In this document: piece after piece, positions 46,153 to 54,336 of the stretch | Layout of the letters: each line of letters opens with the position of its first letter | How positions within the stretch are numbered: position 1 is the stretch's first letter | Assembly (NCBI RefSeq): GCF_026191675.1 | Contig: NZ_JAKRRY010000007.1 | Location: forward strand, 62,001 to 126,000 | Origin: Vibrio qingdaonensis | GTDB lineage: Bacteria > Pseudomonadota > Gammaproteobacteria > Enterobacterales > Vibrionaceae | Reading direction: 5' to 3' | DNA: 64,000 bases | Notes under the pieces: generated by a model | What the model was told of the DNA's origin: nothing | What the model saw: only the letters and a program-made list of their open reading frames with translations | The model's database searches: none | Program-made: the position numbers and the translations under genes

Positions 46153-47637
46153 CTAAGGTTGGAGACGTATCCACGTCGTTTTGGTTTCAGTAAACTTCTC
46201 AATGGCGTGGATCGATTTATCTCGTCCGTTTCCGCTCATTTTAAATCCACCGAATGGGACGGTCATATCGCCCTCGTTGTAGTTGTTCACCCATACAGAG
46301 CCTGCTTCTAGCTGCTTAGCAACACGGTGAACTCGATTTAGGTTATCACTCCAAAGTGCGGCACCCAGTCCGTATTTAGAGTCATTGGCAATTTGAATGG
46401 CTTCTTGCTCAGTTTTGAATGAAATCACACACAGTACTGGACCAAATATCTCTTCCTGTGCCACGCGCATTTTGTTATCAACTTGGTCGATAATGATTGG
46501 CTCCACAAAAGCACCAACACCTTCTACATCACCACCGCAACGCACAACAGCCCCTTCGTCTTGAGCCAGTGTTACGTAACCTAACACCTTTTCTTTGTGC
46601 TCACGATCGATCAGCGCGCCCATAGACGAAGACGGATCCATGGGATCTTTTGGCATAAAGCGTTGCGCTGCCGACATCACTTTATCAATAAATATCTCTT
46701 TAATGCTTTCATGGACTAGCAACCGAGTGGCTGCAACACACACTTCACCTTGGTTATAGAAACATCCCGCTGCCGTTTCTGCCGCCGCTTTGTCAAGGTC
46801 TTGATAATCTTCAAATACAATATTGGCGTTTTTGCCGCCCGCTTCTGCCCACACTCGCTTGAGGTTGGTTTCACCAGAGCTGATCATCAAATGCCCAGCA
46901 ACACGAGTCGAGCCTGTAAAGGCAATACAATCAACATCATCATGTCTTGCTAGTGCTTCACCGGCTTCATGACCAAACCCGGTGACCACTTGGAATACGC
47001 CACTTGGGATCCCTGCTTCGTTGGCCAATTTCCCAAGGAAAATTGCACTCAGCGAAGACTTTTCGGAAGGCTTAAGAATGACACTGTTGCCTGCTGCTAA
47101 CGCCGGACCGAGTTTCCAGCTTCCGAGCCAAAGTGGGAAGTTCCATGGCACGACCGCCGCCACGACACCAATGGCTTGATGGGAAACAAACGCATGGACA
47201 TTTTTTTCAGTTGGAGCGACCTCACCGTACACTTTATCAATCGCTTCTGCGTACCAACGAATGGACTGGGCGGAGCCTGGAATGTCCGTCGACACACTGT
47301 GTGATATCGGCTTACCCGTATCCAGTGTCTCTAACATGGCTAACTCTTCTGTATTGGCATCAATGAGCGCGGCAAATCTCATTAGTACCGCTTTACGATG
47401 TGAAGGGGCACTCTGGCTCCATTCACCTTCGATAAACGCTTGCCTCGCGTACTTAACCGCAAGATCCACATCGCCAGATTGACAGCGAGGAATAGTCGCT
47501 ATAATTTCATCTGTCGCTGGATTGACGACCTCTAGCGTTTCACCTTGTATTGCATCACGATACTCTCCATTTAAGAAAGCTCGCTGCTCTATCGCTAATG
47601 CGTCTTTAAATTCAATCCATTGCTCTTGCGTTTTCAT
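46153..47637 (-). CDS. puuC: Gamma-glutamyl-gamma-aminobutyraldehyde dehydrogenase
   Basis: 494 residues, aldehyde dehydrogenase family. It has VVPWNFPLWLGSWKLGPALA (about 163), FTGSTRVAGHLM, the Glu in WAEAGGKNANIVF (about 265) and the catalytic Cys in CFYNQGEVCVAATRLLV (about 300). It ends VPFGGFKMSGNGRDKSIHAI. By operon position it oxidises the PuuB product to gamma-glutamyl-GABA. It has an N-terminal extension relative to gabD, as PuuC does. Confidence 0.92.
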   Translation of the reverse strand: MKTQEQWIEFKDALAIEQRAFLNGEYRDAIQGETLEVVNPATDEIIATIPRCQSGDVDLAVKYARQAFIEGEWSQSAPSHRKAVLMRFAALIDANTEELAMLETLDTGKPISHSVSTDIPGSAQSIRWYAEAIDKVYGEVAPTEKNVHAFVSHQAIGVVAAVVPWNFPLWLGSWKLGPALAAGNSVILKPSEKSSLSAIFLGKLANEAGIPSGVFQVVTGFGHEAGEALARHDDVDCIAFTGSTRVAGHLMISSGETNLKRVWAEAGGKNANIVFEDYQDLDKAAAETAAGCFYNQGEVCVAATRLLVHESIKEIFIDKVMSAAQRFMPKDPMDPSSSMGALIDREHKEKVLGYVTLAQDEGAVVRCGGDVEGVGAFVEPIIIDQVDNKMRVAQEEIFGPVLCVISFKTEQEAIQIANDSKYGLGAALWSDNLNRVHRVAKQLEAGSVWVNNYNEGDMTVPFGGFKMSGNGRDKSIHAIEKFTETKTTWIRLQP

Positions 47638-47663
47638 ACGCGCTCCTTGCTTACCTCAAGGCG

Positions 47664-48221
47664 CTAGAATGCTTTAGGCGTGTGGGCACTAATCATTCTG
47701 CATGCCTTATCGGAGTGGTTAGTAAATTTGTGAGGAATCGTGGTATCAATAACGTAAGACTCACCCGCTTTAATCAGATAAGTTTCGCCATCGTATTCCA
47801 GCTCAACTTCACCGTCTAAGACGGTGCCGACTTCCTCACCTTCATGTTTAATATTGGCCGAACCTGTTGTGCTATGTGGTGCATACTCTTCAATCAGGAA
47901 TCCAATTTCTTGTTTATTACTGCCATTGCTGACTAACTTCATTGAAACTAACTTGCTGCCAATTTCAATCAATTCATCACTCTTCACCAGCACTTTTACT
48001 TTTTTGTCACTCTGCTGCTCTAATGTAAAAAACTCAGAAAGTGACAATGAAAATTCGTTCACTATTTTTTGCAACGAACTCACCGATGGACTGACTTTGC
48101 CATTCTCGATAGAAGAAATCGCACTGTGCGTTATACCTGCTCTTTCTGCCAATTCTCGTTGTGACCATCCACGCTCTTTTCTTAGGTGCGCAATATTTTT
48201 ACCAATTTGCTGGTTGTCCAT
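47664..48221 (-). CDS. puuR: Putrescine-responsive repressor PuuR
   Basis: 185 residues. HTH_3 domain (about 8-62: GWSQRELAERAGITHSAISS) and a C-terminal cupin (about 110-180: TVLDGEVELEYDGETYLIKAG and TTIPHKFTNHSD), the PuuR layout. In E. coli it represses puu genes until putrescine binds. It lies inside the operon between puuD and puuC. Its operators are probably the CGAAAT sites in the puuD/puuA divergent region. Confidence 0.92.
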   Translation of the reverse strand: MDNQQIGKNIAHLRKERGWSQRELAERAGITHSAISSIENGKVSPSVSSLQKIVNEFSLSLSEFFTLEQQSDKKVKVLVKSDELIEIGSKLVSMKLVSNGSNKQEIGFLIEEYAPHSTTGSANIKHEGEEVGTVLDGEVELEYDGETYLIKAGESYVIDTTIPHKFTNHSDKACRMISAHTPKAF

Positions 48222-48236
48222 TATTCAGTCCTTAAA

Positions 48237-48983
48237 TCAATCTGAAGCGGACATAATAAATTCTTTAAATAAAATTTGTGAGAAATGATTGGTTTTTGCT
48301 TGCCATTCTGGGTGCCACTGCACGCCTACGAAGTATTTCTGCCCAGGTAAACTAAATGCTTCGACGAGACCATCTGGTGCTTTCGCCTCGACTCTTAGCG
48401 CGCTTGCCAGCCTTTTTACACCTTGGTTGTGCAATGTATTTACTTCAAATGAGGACGTATCTTGCCATTGTTCTTGCTGCAACCATTTTGAAATAACGCC
48501 ACCAGCCTCAACCAACACAGGATGAGCAGGAGCATACTTTTCATCAAATGCTTCAACGGGGTTTTCACGGTGATCGTTGTAGCCAGACTCATGCACCGCA
48601 GGATCAAGCGAGCCTCCCAACGCAACATTCATTTCTTGGAAACCACGACAAATCCCTAAACACGGTATGTTTTTATCAATGGCGTGACGTATCAACATAA
48701 TCGCTAACTCATCTCGGTCTTCATCTTTTTTTGCTTCTTCATGTGTCCCGTTATAGCGGTGAGGCGCAACATTAGAGTGACTGCCAGGAAACACCAATCC
48801 ATCGCAGATACTGAGTACCTGATCAAGTTCAGAGGCTTCAATAGAAGAAGGAAGAATAAGAGGCGTTCCTCCAAAGTCTTTGATTGCCTGAAGATAAAAC
48901 TCATTCAGCGCTTGTATCTGGTAACCAGCAAGTGACTTCCTGCAACTTACGAGTCCGATTATTGGTTTTCTTACTTCAGACAT
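48237..48983 (-). CDS. puuD: Gamma-glutamyl-GABA hydrolase
   Basis: About 248 residues from MSEVRKPIIGLVSCRKSL; upstream in-frame ATGs at 48995 and 49019 are possible but add non-conserved residues. Class I glutamine amidotransferase-like fold with nucleophile Cys in PCLGICRGFQEMNVALGG (about 108), GSHSNVAPHRYNG and the His/Glu pair in VGVQWHPEWQ near the end. It frees GABA from gamma-glutamyl-GABA. First gene of the minus-strand operon. Confidence 0.92.
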   Translation of the reverse strand: MSEVRKPIIGLVSCRKSLAGYQIQALNEFYLQAIKDFGGTPLILPSSIEASELDQVLSICDGLVFPGSHSNVAPHRYNGTHEEAKKDEDRDELAIMLIRHAIDKNIPCLGICRGFQEMNVALGGSLDPAVHESGYNDHRENPVEAFDEKYAPAHPVLVEAGGVISKWLQQEQWQDTSSFEVNTLHNQGVKRLASALRVEAKAPDGLVEAFSLPGQKYFVGVQWHPEWQAKTNHFSQILFKEFIMSASD

Positions 48984-49019
48984 TGTCACATCCATGTTCG
49001 ATTTATTTAACAAAAACAC

Positions 49020-49327
49020 TACAAGCGATGTGCGAAATTATCAACACCCTCGTTCGAAATAGATGCCAAAATGTGATTGCCATCCCTATTTTGGTTAAAA
49101 AAAACACTAATTTCGTTCGAAATATTGAGCAAAAGGCGATCAACTGTTACAAATTAGTTAACAAAATACAAATGCAAAACAAACTGAATTTATCCAATAT
49201 CAAATAAAATCAAATGGTTAAATTGATATTTGGTCATTAACCATATTTTAAGCATGGTTTTTGTAGTGAAGTTGTTAAATCAAGCCTCAGTATCACTGAT
49301 TACACGTGGCTATCAGGAGTAGTAAAG
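49020..49327. promoter_or_regulatory. puuD/puuA divergent control region with CGAAAT operator-like sites
   Basis: About 310 bp, AT-rich. A palindrome ATTTCG-TT-CGAAAT lies at 49110-49123. A second copy of TCGTTCGAAATA lies at 49050-49061, and a third CGAAAT half site at 49033-49038. All fall within 100 bp of the puuD start. They are good candidates for PuuR binding, though they do not match the E. coli PuuR consensus as I recall it, so a diverged site is implied. The part nearer puuA is AT-rich without other marks. Confidence 0.5.
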
Positions 49328-50671
49328 ATGGAAGCATATCTACAGGAAGTTAAAAATTTTCGCCAAAAGTGGCCTGAAATTGAGTACGTTGACCTTATAT
49401 TTACCGACCTAAACGGAACCCCAAGAGGTAAACGAATTCCAGTTAATGCACTGGAGAAGCTCGCTAAAGGCGTCGCACTTCCTCTTTCAACTATCACATT
49501 GGATACAAAAGGTGCCGTGGTTGAATCGGCTGGGTTGGGCGAAGACCTTGGTGAACCCGACAATCTATGCTTTCCCGTTCTAGGAAGCCTATTACCGACG
49601 GCAAAAGAGCAAACCGGGCAAATTTTGCTCAGCATGATGGAAGATGACGGCAAAACTCCCCACCACCTTTTCATCCGCAATATTATCGAGCGTATGTTGA
49701 ATCAGCTTCACAGCAACAATCAATTTCCAGTCGTGGCACTTGAACTTGAATTTTACCTTATCGACAAGGTGCGCGGTGAAAACGGTGAGTTGCAGACCGC
49801 CATTAATCCAACTAAAAACCGTCGCGAACGCGATACCGAAGTGTACGACGTCGATGGGCTTGATGATTATGCTGATTTCCTTTCAGATTTAAACAATGCC
49901 GCAGCGCAACAAGGATTGAACACCGCTGGGGCACTGTCTGAATCGGCTCCGGGGCAATTTGAAATTAACTTCAACCACTCCCAAGATGTAATGCGTGTTT
50001 GCGATGAAATCATCTTTTCAAAACGCCTAATCAAACAAATTGCTCATAAACACGGCTTTGATGCCACGTTCATGGCTAAACCATTCCTTGAAGAAGCGGG
50101 CAATGGCCAACACATGCACATCAGTCTGGTTGACGATAAAGGTAATAACCTGTTTTCTCAGCCAGATGACTCTGCCAGCCCGCTTTTTTATCAGACTCTT
50201 ACCGCTATGTTGTCTCATATTTCTGACTCGATGGCACTGCTGTGTCCTAACGTCAACTCATACCGTCGCTTTGTCCCAGGTGCTTATGTACCAACCAAAG
50301 CCGATTGGGGTGAGAACCACCGAGGCGTTGCACTGCGTATTCCAATCAGTGATGGAAAAAACCGACGTATAGAACACCGCATTGCTGGCGCTGACGTTAA
50401 CCCTTACATCCTCGCTGCCGTTGTACTCTCAGCAGTACTAGCGAGTAATAACTATAACCAAGATCAATGTCCTCCTGCTCTGAGCGATACTGCTATCGAC
50501 TTGCCTACGCGCATGTCCGATGCCCTAACTCAACTCGAAAACAGTGAATTAGGTGAGTATTTTTCTAAGGACTTCATCGATCTCTATCTTGCTTGCAAAC
50601 AAAGTGAACTCATCGAATTTGAGCGCATCATCACGCCGCTAGAAATCGACTGGATGTTACACTCGGCATAA
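49328..50671 (+). CDS. puuA: Gamma-glutamylputrescine synthetase
   Basis: 447 residues of the glutamine synthetase family. N-terminal beta-grasp region (EYVDLIFTDLNGTPRGKRIP), metal site ALELEFYLIDK (about 138), ESAPGQFEINFNHS (about 206), NGQHMHISLVD and RIPISDGKNRRIEHRIAGAD near 345. It joins glutamate to putrescine with ATP, the first step of the Puu pathway. It is divergent from puuD and followed 18 bp later by the NhaC-type carrier. Confidence 0.94.
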   Translation: MEAYLQEVKNFRQKWPEIEYVDLIFTDLNGTPRGKRIPVNALEKLAKGVALPLSTITLDTKGAVVESAGLGEDLGEPDNLCFPVLGSLLPTAKEQTGQILLSMMEDDGKTPHHLFIRNIIERMLNQLHSNNQFPVVALELEFYLIDKVRGENGELQTAINPTKNRRERDTEVYDVDGLDDYADFLSDLNNAAAQQGLNTAGALSESAPGQFEINFNHSQDVMRVCDEIIFSKRLIKQIAHKHGFDATFMAKPFLEEAGNGQHMHISLVDDKGNNLFSQPDDSASPLFYQTLTAMLSHISDSMALLCPNVNSYRRFVPGAYVPTKADWGENHRGVALRIPISDGKNRRIEHRIAGADVNPYILAAVVLSAVLASNNYNQDQCPPALSDTAIDLPTRMSDALTQLENSELGEYFSKDFIDLYLACKQSELIEFERIITPLEIDWMLHSA

Positions 50672-50689
50672 CAGAAGGAAATTGTTTTT

Positions 50690-52165
50690 ATGACTACCCA
50701 AACCAAGGCGCTGGATGCGCCGTTTAAGCTCAGCAGTAAACACGTGGCGGTAAGCCTTAGTATCGTGTTCCTATTCATTACTTTTACCACCATTGGACTG
50801 AATCACGTTCCAGGAGAAAGTTATGGATGGATGAGTTTATTACCGACAAGTTTAGTTTTGGTCTTCGCCTTAACGACACACCGCACCGTAGAAGCACTAT
50901 TTAGTGGCACTATTGCAGGTGTCTTGCTCATTAATCCTACTGAAGCTGTTGAGCAAATCGTTGGCATCTCTATGGATGTCATGATGAATGAAACCATTGC
51001 TTGGATCATTTTGGTCTGTGGCCTAATGGGCGGATTAATTGCAGTGCTAGAAAAAGGCGGCAGTATCCTTAGCTTCAGCGACATGCTAGTGAATAAAGTT
51101 AAAAGCCGTAATCAATCACTTTTGATGACCTTTTTCCTCGGTATTTTAATTTTTATTGATGACTACCTTAATGCCATTGCCATCTCATCATCGATGAAAA
51201 AAATCACCGATGGCTATCAGGTTTCTCGTGAGAAGCTTGCCTATATGGTGGACTCCACGGCTGCCCCCATCTGTATCTTAGTCCCTATCTCCACATGGGC
51301 AATCTTCTTTAGTTCACTGCTTGAAGCCAATGGCGTCGCAGAACCAGGACAAGGTATTGCCGCCTACATCGAAGCCATTCCTTATATGGCTTACGGTTGG
51401 GTAACATTGATCATTGTATTCTTAGTCGCGATGGGAAAAATGCCTGATTTAGGCGCAATGAAAGCAGCAGAAGCCCGTGCTAAATCGGGTCAAGTAAAAC
51501 CCGATGGCGCGACCGATATCGACTTTGGTGCCGACATCAAAGCCCACTCAAATCCAACCATGGGACTGATTAACTTCCTATTACCTATGGTAGTTTTAGT
51601 GGGTGCAAGTTGGTACTTTGGGATTGACCTGCTTGCTGGGGTATTTGTTGCCATTATCTTTACTATCTGTTTTTACGGCATCCAAAAACTCGTGACGATG
51701 AATGAGCTATTCGATGCGGTTTACGATGGCATTAAAGTCATGCTATTGCCACTTGCAACCGTTATTGGCGGTTTCATGTTAAAGAATGTCAATGATTCAC
51801 TTGGCCTAACTCAGTTTGTTATTGATACCGCGAGCCCTTATTTGTCTCCGCAATACTTTCCAGCTCTTATCTTCTTGATTACGGGTGGACTTGTCTTTGC
51901 ATCAGCATCATCGTGGGGCACATTCGCAGTCGCGATGCCAATCATTTTGCCTCTAGCAAATCAAATTGGTGTGCCATTGCACTTGACCATTGCAGCGATG
52001 CTATCCGCTTCTGCGGCAGGTAGTCATTCTTGTTTCTTTAGTGACTCTACCGTACTGTCAGCTCAGGGCTCAGGCTGTACATCCATGCAGCACGCAACCA
52101 CTCAGTTCCCATATGCTCTGATTGGTATTATCGCGACCACTCTATTCTTTATCGTTGTTGCCTAA
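50690..52165 (+). CDS. NhaC-family antiporter, candidate polyamine/agmatine transporter
   Basis: 491 residues with about 12 hydrophobic segments. NhaC/arginine-ornithine-antiporter superfamily regions: IDDYLNAIAISSSMKKITDGY (about 154), YMVDSTAAPICILVPISTWA and ASAAGSHSCFFSDSTVLSAQGS near the end. It is co-transcribed with puuA and followed by a terminator. No PuuP-type importer is in the cluster, so this carrier may bring in putrescine or agmatine, possibly in exchange for a cation. The substrate is inferred from context only. Confidence 0.82.
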   Translation: MTTQTKALDAPFKLSSKHVAVSLSIVFLFITFTTIGLNHVPGESYGWMSLLPTSLVLVFALTTHRTVEALFSGTIAGVLLINPTEAVEQIVGISMDVMMNETIAWIILVCGLMGGLIAVLEKGGSILSFSDMLVNKVKSRNQSLLMTFFLGILIFIDDYLNAIAISSSMKKITDGYQVSREKLAYMVDSTAAPICILVPISTWAIFFSSLLEANGVAEPGQGIAAYIEAIPYMAYGWVTLIIVFLVAMGKMPDLGAMKAAEARAKSGQVKPDGATDIDFGADIKAHSNPTMGLINFLLPMVVLVGASWYFGIDLLAGVFVAIIFTICFYGIQKLVTMNELFDAVYDGIKVMLLPLATVIGGFMLKNVNDSLGLTQFVIDTASPYLSPQYFPALIFLITGGLVFASASSWGTFAVAMPIILPLANQIGVPLHLTIAAMLSASAAGSHSCFFSDSTVLSAQGSGCTSMQHATTQFPYALIGIIATTLFFIVVA

Positions 52166-52197
52166 GTTAAGAGATAGCCAACAAGGATAAAACTCAA

Positions 52198-52225
52198 AAG
52201 GGATGCCACTCAGCCGGCATCCCTT
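52198..52225 (+). terminator. Terminator of puuA-nhaC
   Basis: AAGGGATGCC pairs with GGCATCCCTT around an 8-base loop and runs into TTTTTTT. It lies 32 bp after the transporter stop. Confidence 0.93.
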
Positions 52226-52241
52226 TTTTTATCCCTACCCA

Positions 52242-52288
52242 TCAACGATTGTTATTCATCAACAATTGTTACCTGTCAACGATTGTTA
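52242..52288. repeat. Three 17-bp direct repeats
   Basis: TCAACGATTGTTA, TCAACAATTGTTA and TCAACGATTGTTA start at 52242, 52259 and 52276. The core AACAATTGTT is self-complementary. The function is unknown. The repeats lie between the puuA-nhaC terminator and the end of the convergent GNAT gene. Confidence 0.6.
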
Positions 52289-52312
52289 CCCATCGATGAA
52301 TCAAGCCAATCA

Positions 52313-52549
52313 CTAGGAGAGTGCTTTCGCCACATACCAACAATCGGCTTCTATCTCATATCCTTGTGACTTTGCCCAATTTAGCCCTTCGGCCACCAAT
52401 TGTTTCGCGACACCTTGACCACGGAAAACATCAGGAACAAAAGTATGAGTAAAATTAACGCTATTGCCATTCAATTTATAATCCAACACTCCCTCTTGTC
52501 CGTCTTTACTGTACACAAAGCGCTTTCTTTCGATTTGATGTTCAATCAT
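52313..52549 (-). CDS. Small GNAT-family N-acetyltransferase (YjdJ-like)
   Basis: 78 residues, a minimal GCN5-related fold. It has HTFVPDVFRGQGVAKQLVAE, the acetyl-CoA loop (R/Q-x-x-G-x-G/A type), and a closing EIEADCWYVAKAL strand-helix. Its substrate is unknown. The start overlaps the HD-gene stop by 4 bp, so it is translated from the same message. Confidence 0.82.
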   Translation of the reverse strand: MIEHQIERKRFVYSKDGQEGVLDYKLNGNSVNFTHTFVPDVFRGQGVAKQLVAEGLNWAKSQGYEIEADCWYVAKALS

Positions 52550-53178
52550 GATATCTCTCGTTCTAACTGCGTTAAATAAGACTGCATAAACTTCATTCTC
52601 ATCATCGCCTCACTCCGACCTGCCTCTGTCCGCATCGTTTTGGCGATTGAAAATAACTTGGTATAAAAGTGGTCGATTGTAAATTGGCTATCATCTGGCG
52701 ACCTTTCTGCACAAAACGGATCATTCGCTGAGTATAATGTTCGCCCTAAGCTTGCCGAAACTTGAATGCAGCGTGTCACACCAACGGCGCCCAGAGCATC
52801 TAACCTGTCAGCATCTTGAACCACTCGTGCTTCTAAAGACGTCGGTTCAATATTAGCCGAGTAACTATGGGCCACAATCGCATGATGAATAGCACTGATA
52901 TGGTGACCTGGATAGCCAATTGTCGACAAAAAATCGCTGGCTTTATTGGCGGCTATGAATGAACTTTGCTTTCTCTCAGGATGATCTTTGGGGTAAGTAA
53001 AACAGTCATGTAAAAACGCGGCTGGCAGTACAATGTCCAAATTAGCTCCCTCAGCCACCGCAAGTTGCGTCGCGGTGTTCACCACGCGCAGAACATGGTT
53101 TAAATCATGCGCAGGGTCTGTGGTCATTTCTTGCTGTATAAACTCAACTAGCTTTGGTCGCCATATTTTCTCAAACAC
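52546..53178 (-). CDS. HD-domain phosphohydrolase (YedJ-like)
   Basis: 210 residues. HD motif residues are visible in HDLNHVLRVVNTA (about 19), AAFLHDCFTYPKD (HD pair about 53) and VVQDADRLDALGAVG (Asp about 122). This spacing suits the YedJ/YpgQ group of metal-dependent nucleotide or phosphate hydrolases. The substrate cannot be given. It overlaps the PhzF gene by 8 bp and the GNAT gene by 4 bp. Confidence 0.85.
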   Translation of the reverse strand: MFEKIWRPKLVEFIQQEMTTDPAHDLNHVLRVVNTATQLAVAEGANLDIVLPAAFLHDCFTYPKDHPERKQSSFIAANKASDFLSTIGYPGHHISAIHHAIVAHSYSANIEPTSLEARVVQDADRLDALGAVGVTRCIQVSASLGRTLYSANDPFCAERSPDDSQFTIDHFYTKLFSIAKTMRTEAGRSEAMMRMKFMQSYLTQLEREIS

Positions 53179-53968
53179 TAATGGTTCCCCTGATTAAAGT
53201 TACGGCTTGTCCCGTTAATTCTATGCGATCTTCTTTCAACATCATGCCGACATAGCCACCGCGCTCTGACGCCTGATAGCCAATCAACGAACACTTGTTA
53301 AGTTGCTCTGCCCAATAAGGCGCAAGCGCGCAATAAGCTGAACCGGTAACAGGATCTTCATCCACACCAATCCAAGGAGCAAAGTAGCGGGCAATAAAGT
53401 CAATATCAGGGCGACTAGACTGCGCGGTCACGACCATCGCTCGTCCATCACACGCCAATAATTCATGAAAATTTGGGGTCAGTTGACGTAGCGTTTCTTC
53501 GTGTTTTAATACAACAAAATCTTTGCCCCCTTCAAACTCCCCCCAATACGCTACATCGTCTTCTTTAAGACCTAATGCTTCGTATTTTTTGGGGTTTGGT
53601 CGATCGCAATTTTCTGCCCGATACAAGGGAAAGTCGAGCGAAATACGCTCCCCACTCTTTTGAGCATGTAATTCCCCAGATAACGTTTGAAAAGAGCCTT
53701 TTCCATCCACTAACAACCCGAGTTCATCCATCACGTTTACCGTGGCCAAGGTTCCATGTCCGCACAGTGCAACTTCAACCTGCGGCGTAAACCAACGCAA
53801 GCGCCTATCTGCGAGAGATAGAAAAGCAGTTTCCGATATTGCCATTTCTTTGGCAATCGACAGCATTAGAGAAGCAGGCAGCGGGTCTTGAGTGATGCAC
53901 ACACCAGCTGGGTTTCCCTTAAAAGGCTCGCTAGTAAACGCATTAACCTGGTAGATATCTAACTGCAT
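53171..53968 (-). CDS. PhzF-family isomerase/epimerase
   Basis: 265 residues. Family marks: FKGNPAGVCI (about 18), the catalytic Glu in MAISETAFLS (about 46), ALCGHGTLATVNVM (about 67-80) and GVDEDPVTGSAYCALAPYWA (about 201). Members are diaminopimelate-epimerase-fold proteins. Only a few have known reactions, so the function is open. First gene of a three-gene operon with the HD and GNAT proteins. Confidence 0.88.
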   Translation of the reverse strand: MQLDIYQVNAFTSEPFKGNPAGVCITQDPLPASLMLSIAKEMAISETAFLSLADRRLRWFTPQVEVALCGHGTLATVNVMDELGLLVDGKGSFQTLSGELHAQKSGERISLDFPLYRAENCDRPNPKKYEALGLKEDDVAYWGEFEGGKDFVVLKHEETLRQLTPNFHELLACDGRAMVVTAQSSRPDIDFIARYFAPWIGVDEDPVTGSAYCALAPYWAEQLNKCSLIGYQASERGGYVGMMLKEDRIELTGQAVTLIRGTISV

Positions 53969-54114
53969 AACGACTCCTTAGTGACTGCTATTAGTTATAG
54001 GATAGATAATAATAGCTCGAGAGGGGAGAAATTATTTTGAATCATGATCTTACTTCATCTGCTGGCGTATCAAATTGACAACGCCAACAACAAAGTACAT
54101 TCGAAGGAAAATAC

Positions 54115-54267
54115 ATGCATAAGAAATGTCACCTTCCCAGTAAGATATGCGCCTACTGCCAAAAACCTTTTGTTTGGCGCAAACGGTGGCGACTCAATTG
54201 GCAGCATGTTAAATATTGCTCACGACGCTGCGCGTCTGCCAACCCCGCTTCCATAAGTCAAAACTAG
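54115..54267 (+). CDS. DUF2256 mini-protein linked to photolyases
   Basis: 50 residues, too short to be found by a length filter. It reads MHKKCHLPSKICAYCQKPFV, then the motif WRKRWRLNWQHVKYCSRRC. The spaced Cys residues (CAYC ... CSRRC) form a likely zinc or metal knuckle, and the Trp/Arg pattern is that of DUF2256. GAAGG lies 7 bases upstream. Genes of this family are often next to cryptochrome/photolyase genes; here it is convergent with the Fe-S photolyase-like gene. The molecular function is unknown. Confidence 0.85.
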   Translation: MHKKCHLPSKICAYCQKPFVWRKRWRLNWQHVKYCSRRCASANPASISQN

Positions 54268-54336
54268 CGTCGGAACAGGTGCTCTAACCAGGCGCTACGC
54301 TTTATATGTGATAGGCACTGAAACGAATAAAATGAA

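Noticed and set aside
54044..54256. 70-codon plus-strand ORF
   Set aside because: Overlaps the DUF2256 gene in another frame; the 54115-54267 frame has the recognisable Cys/Trp/Arg motif and a better ribosome-binding site.
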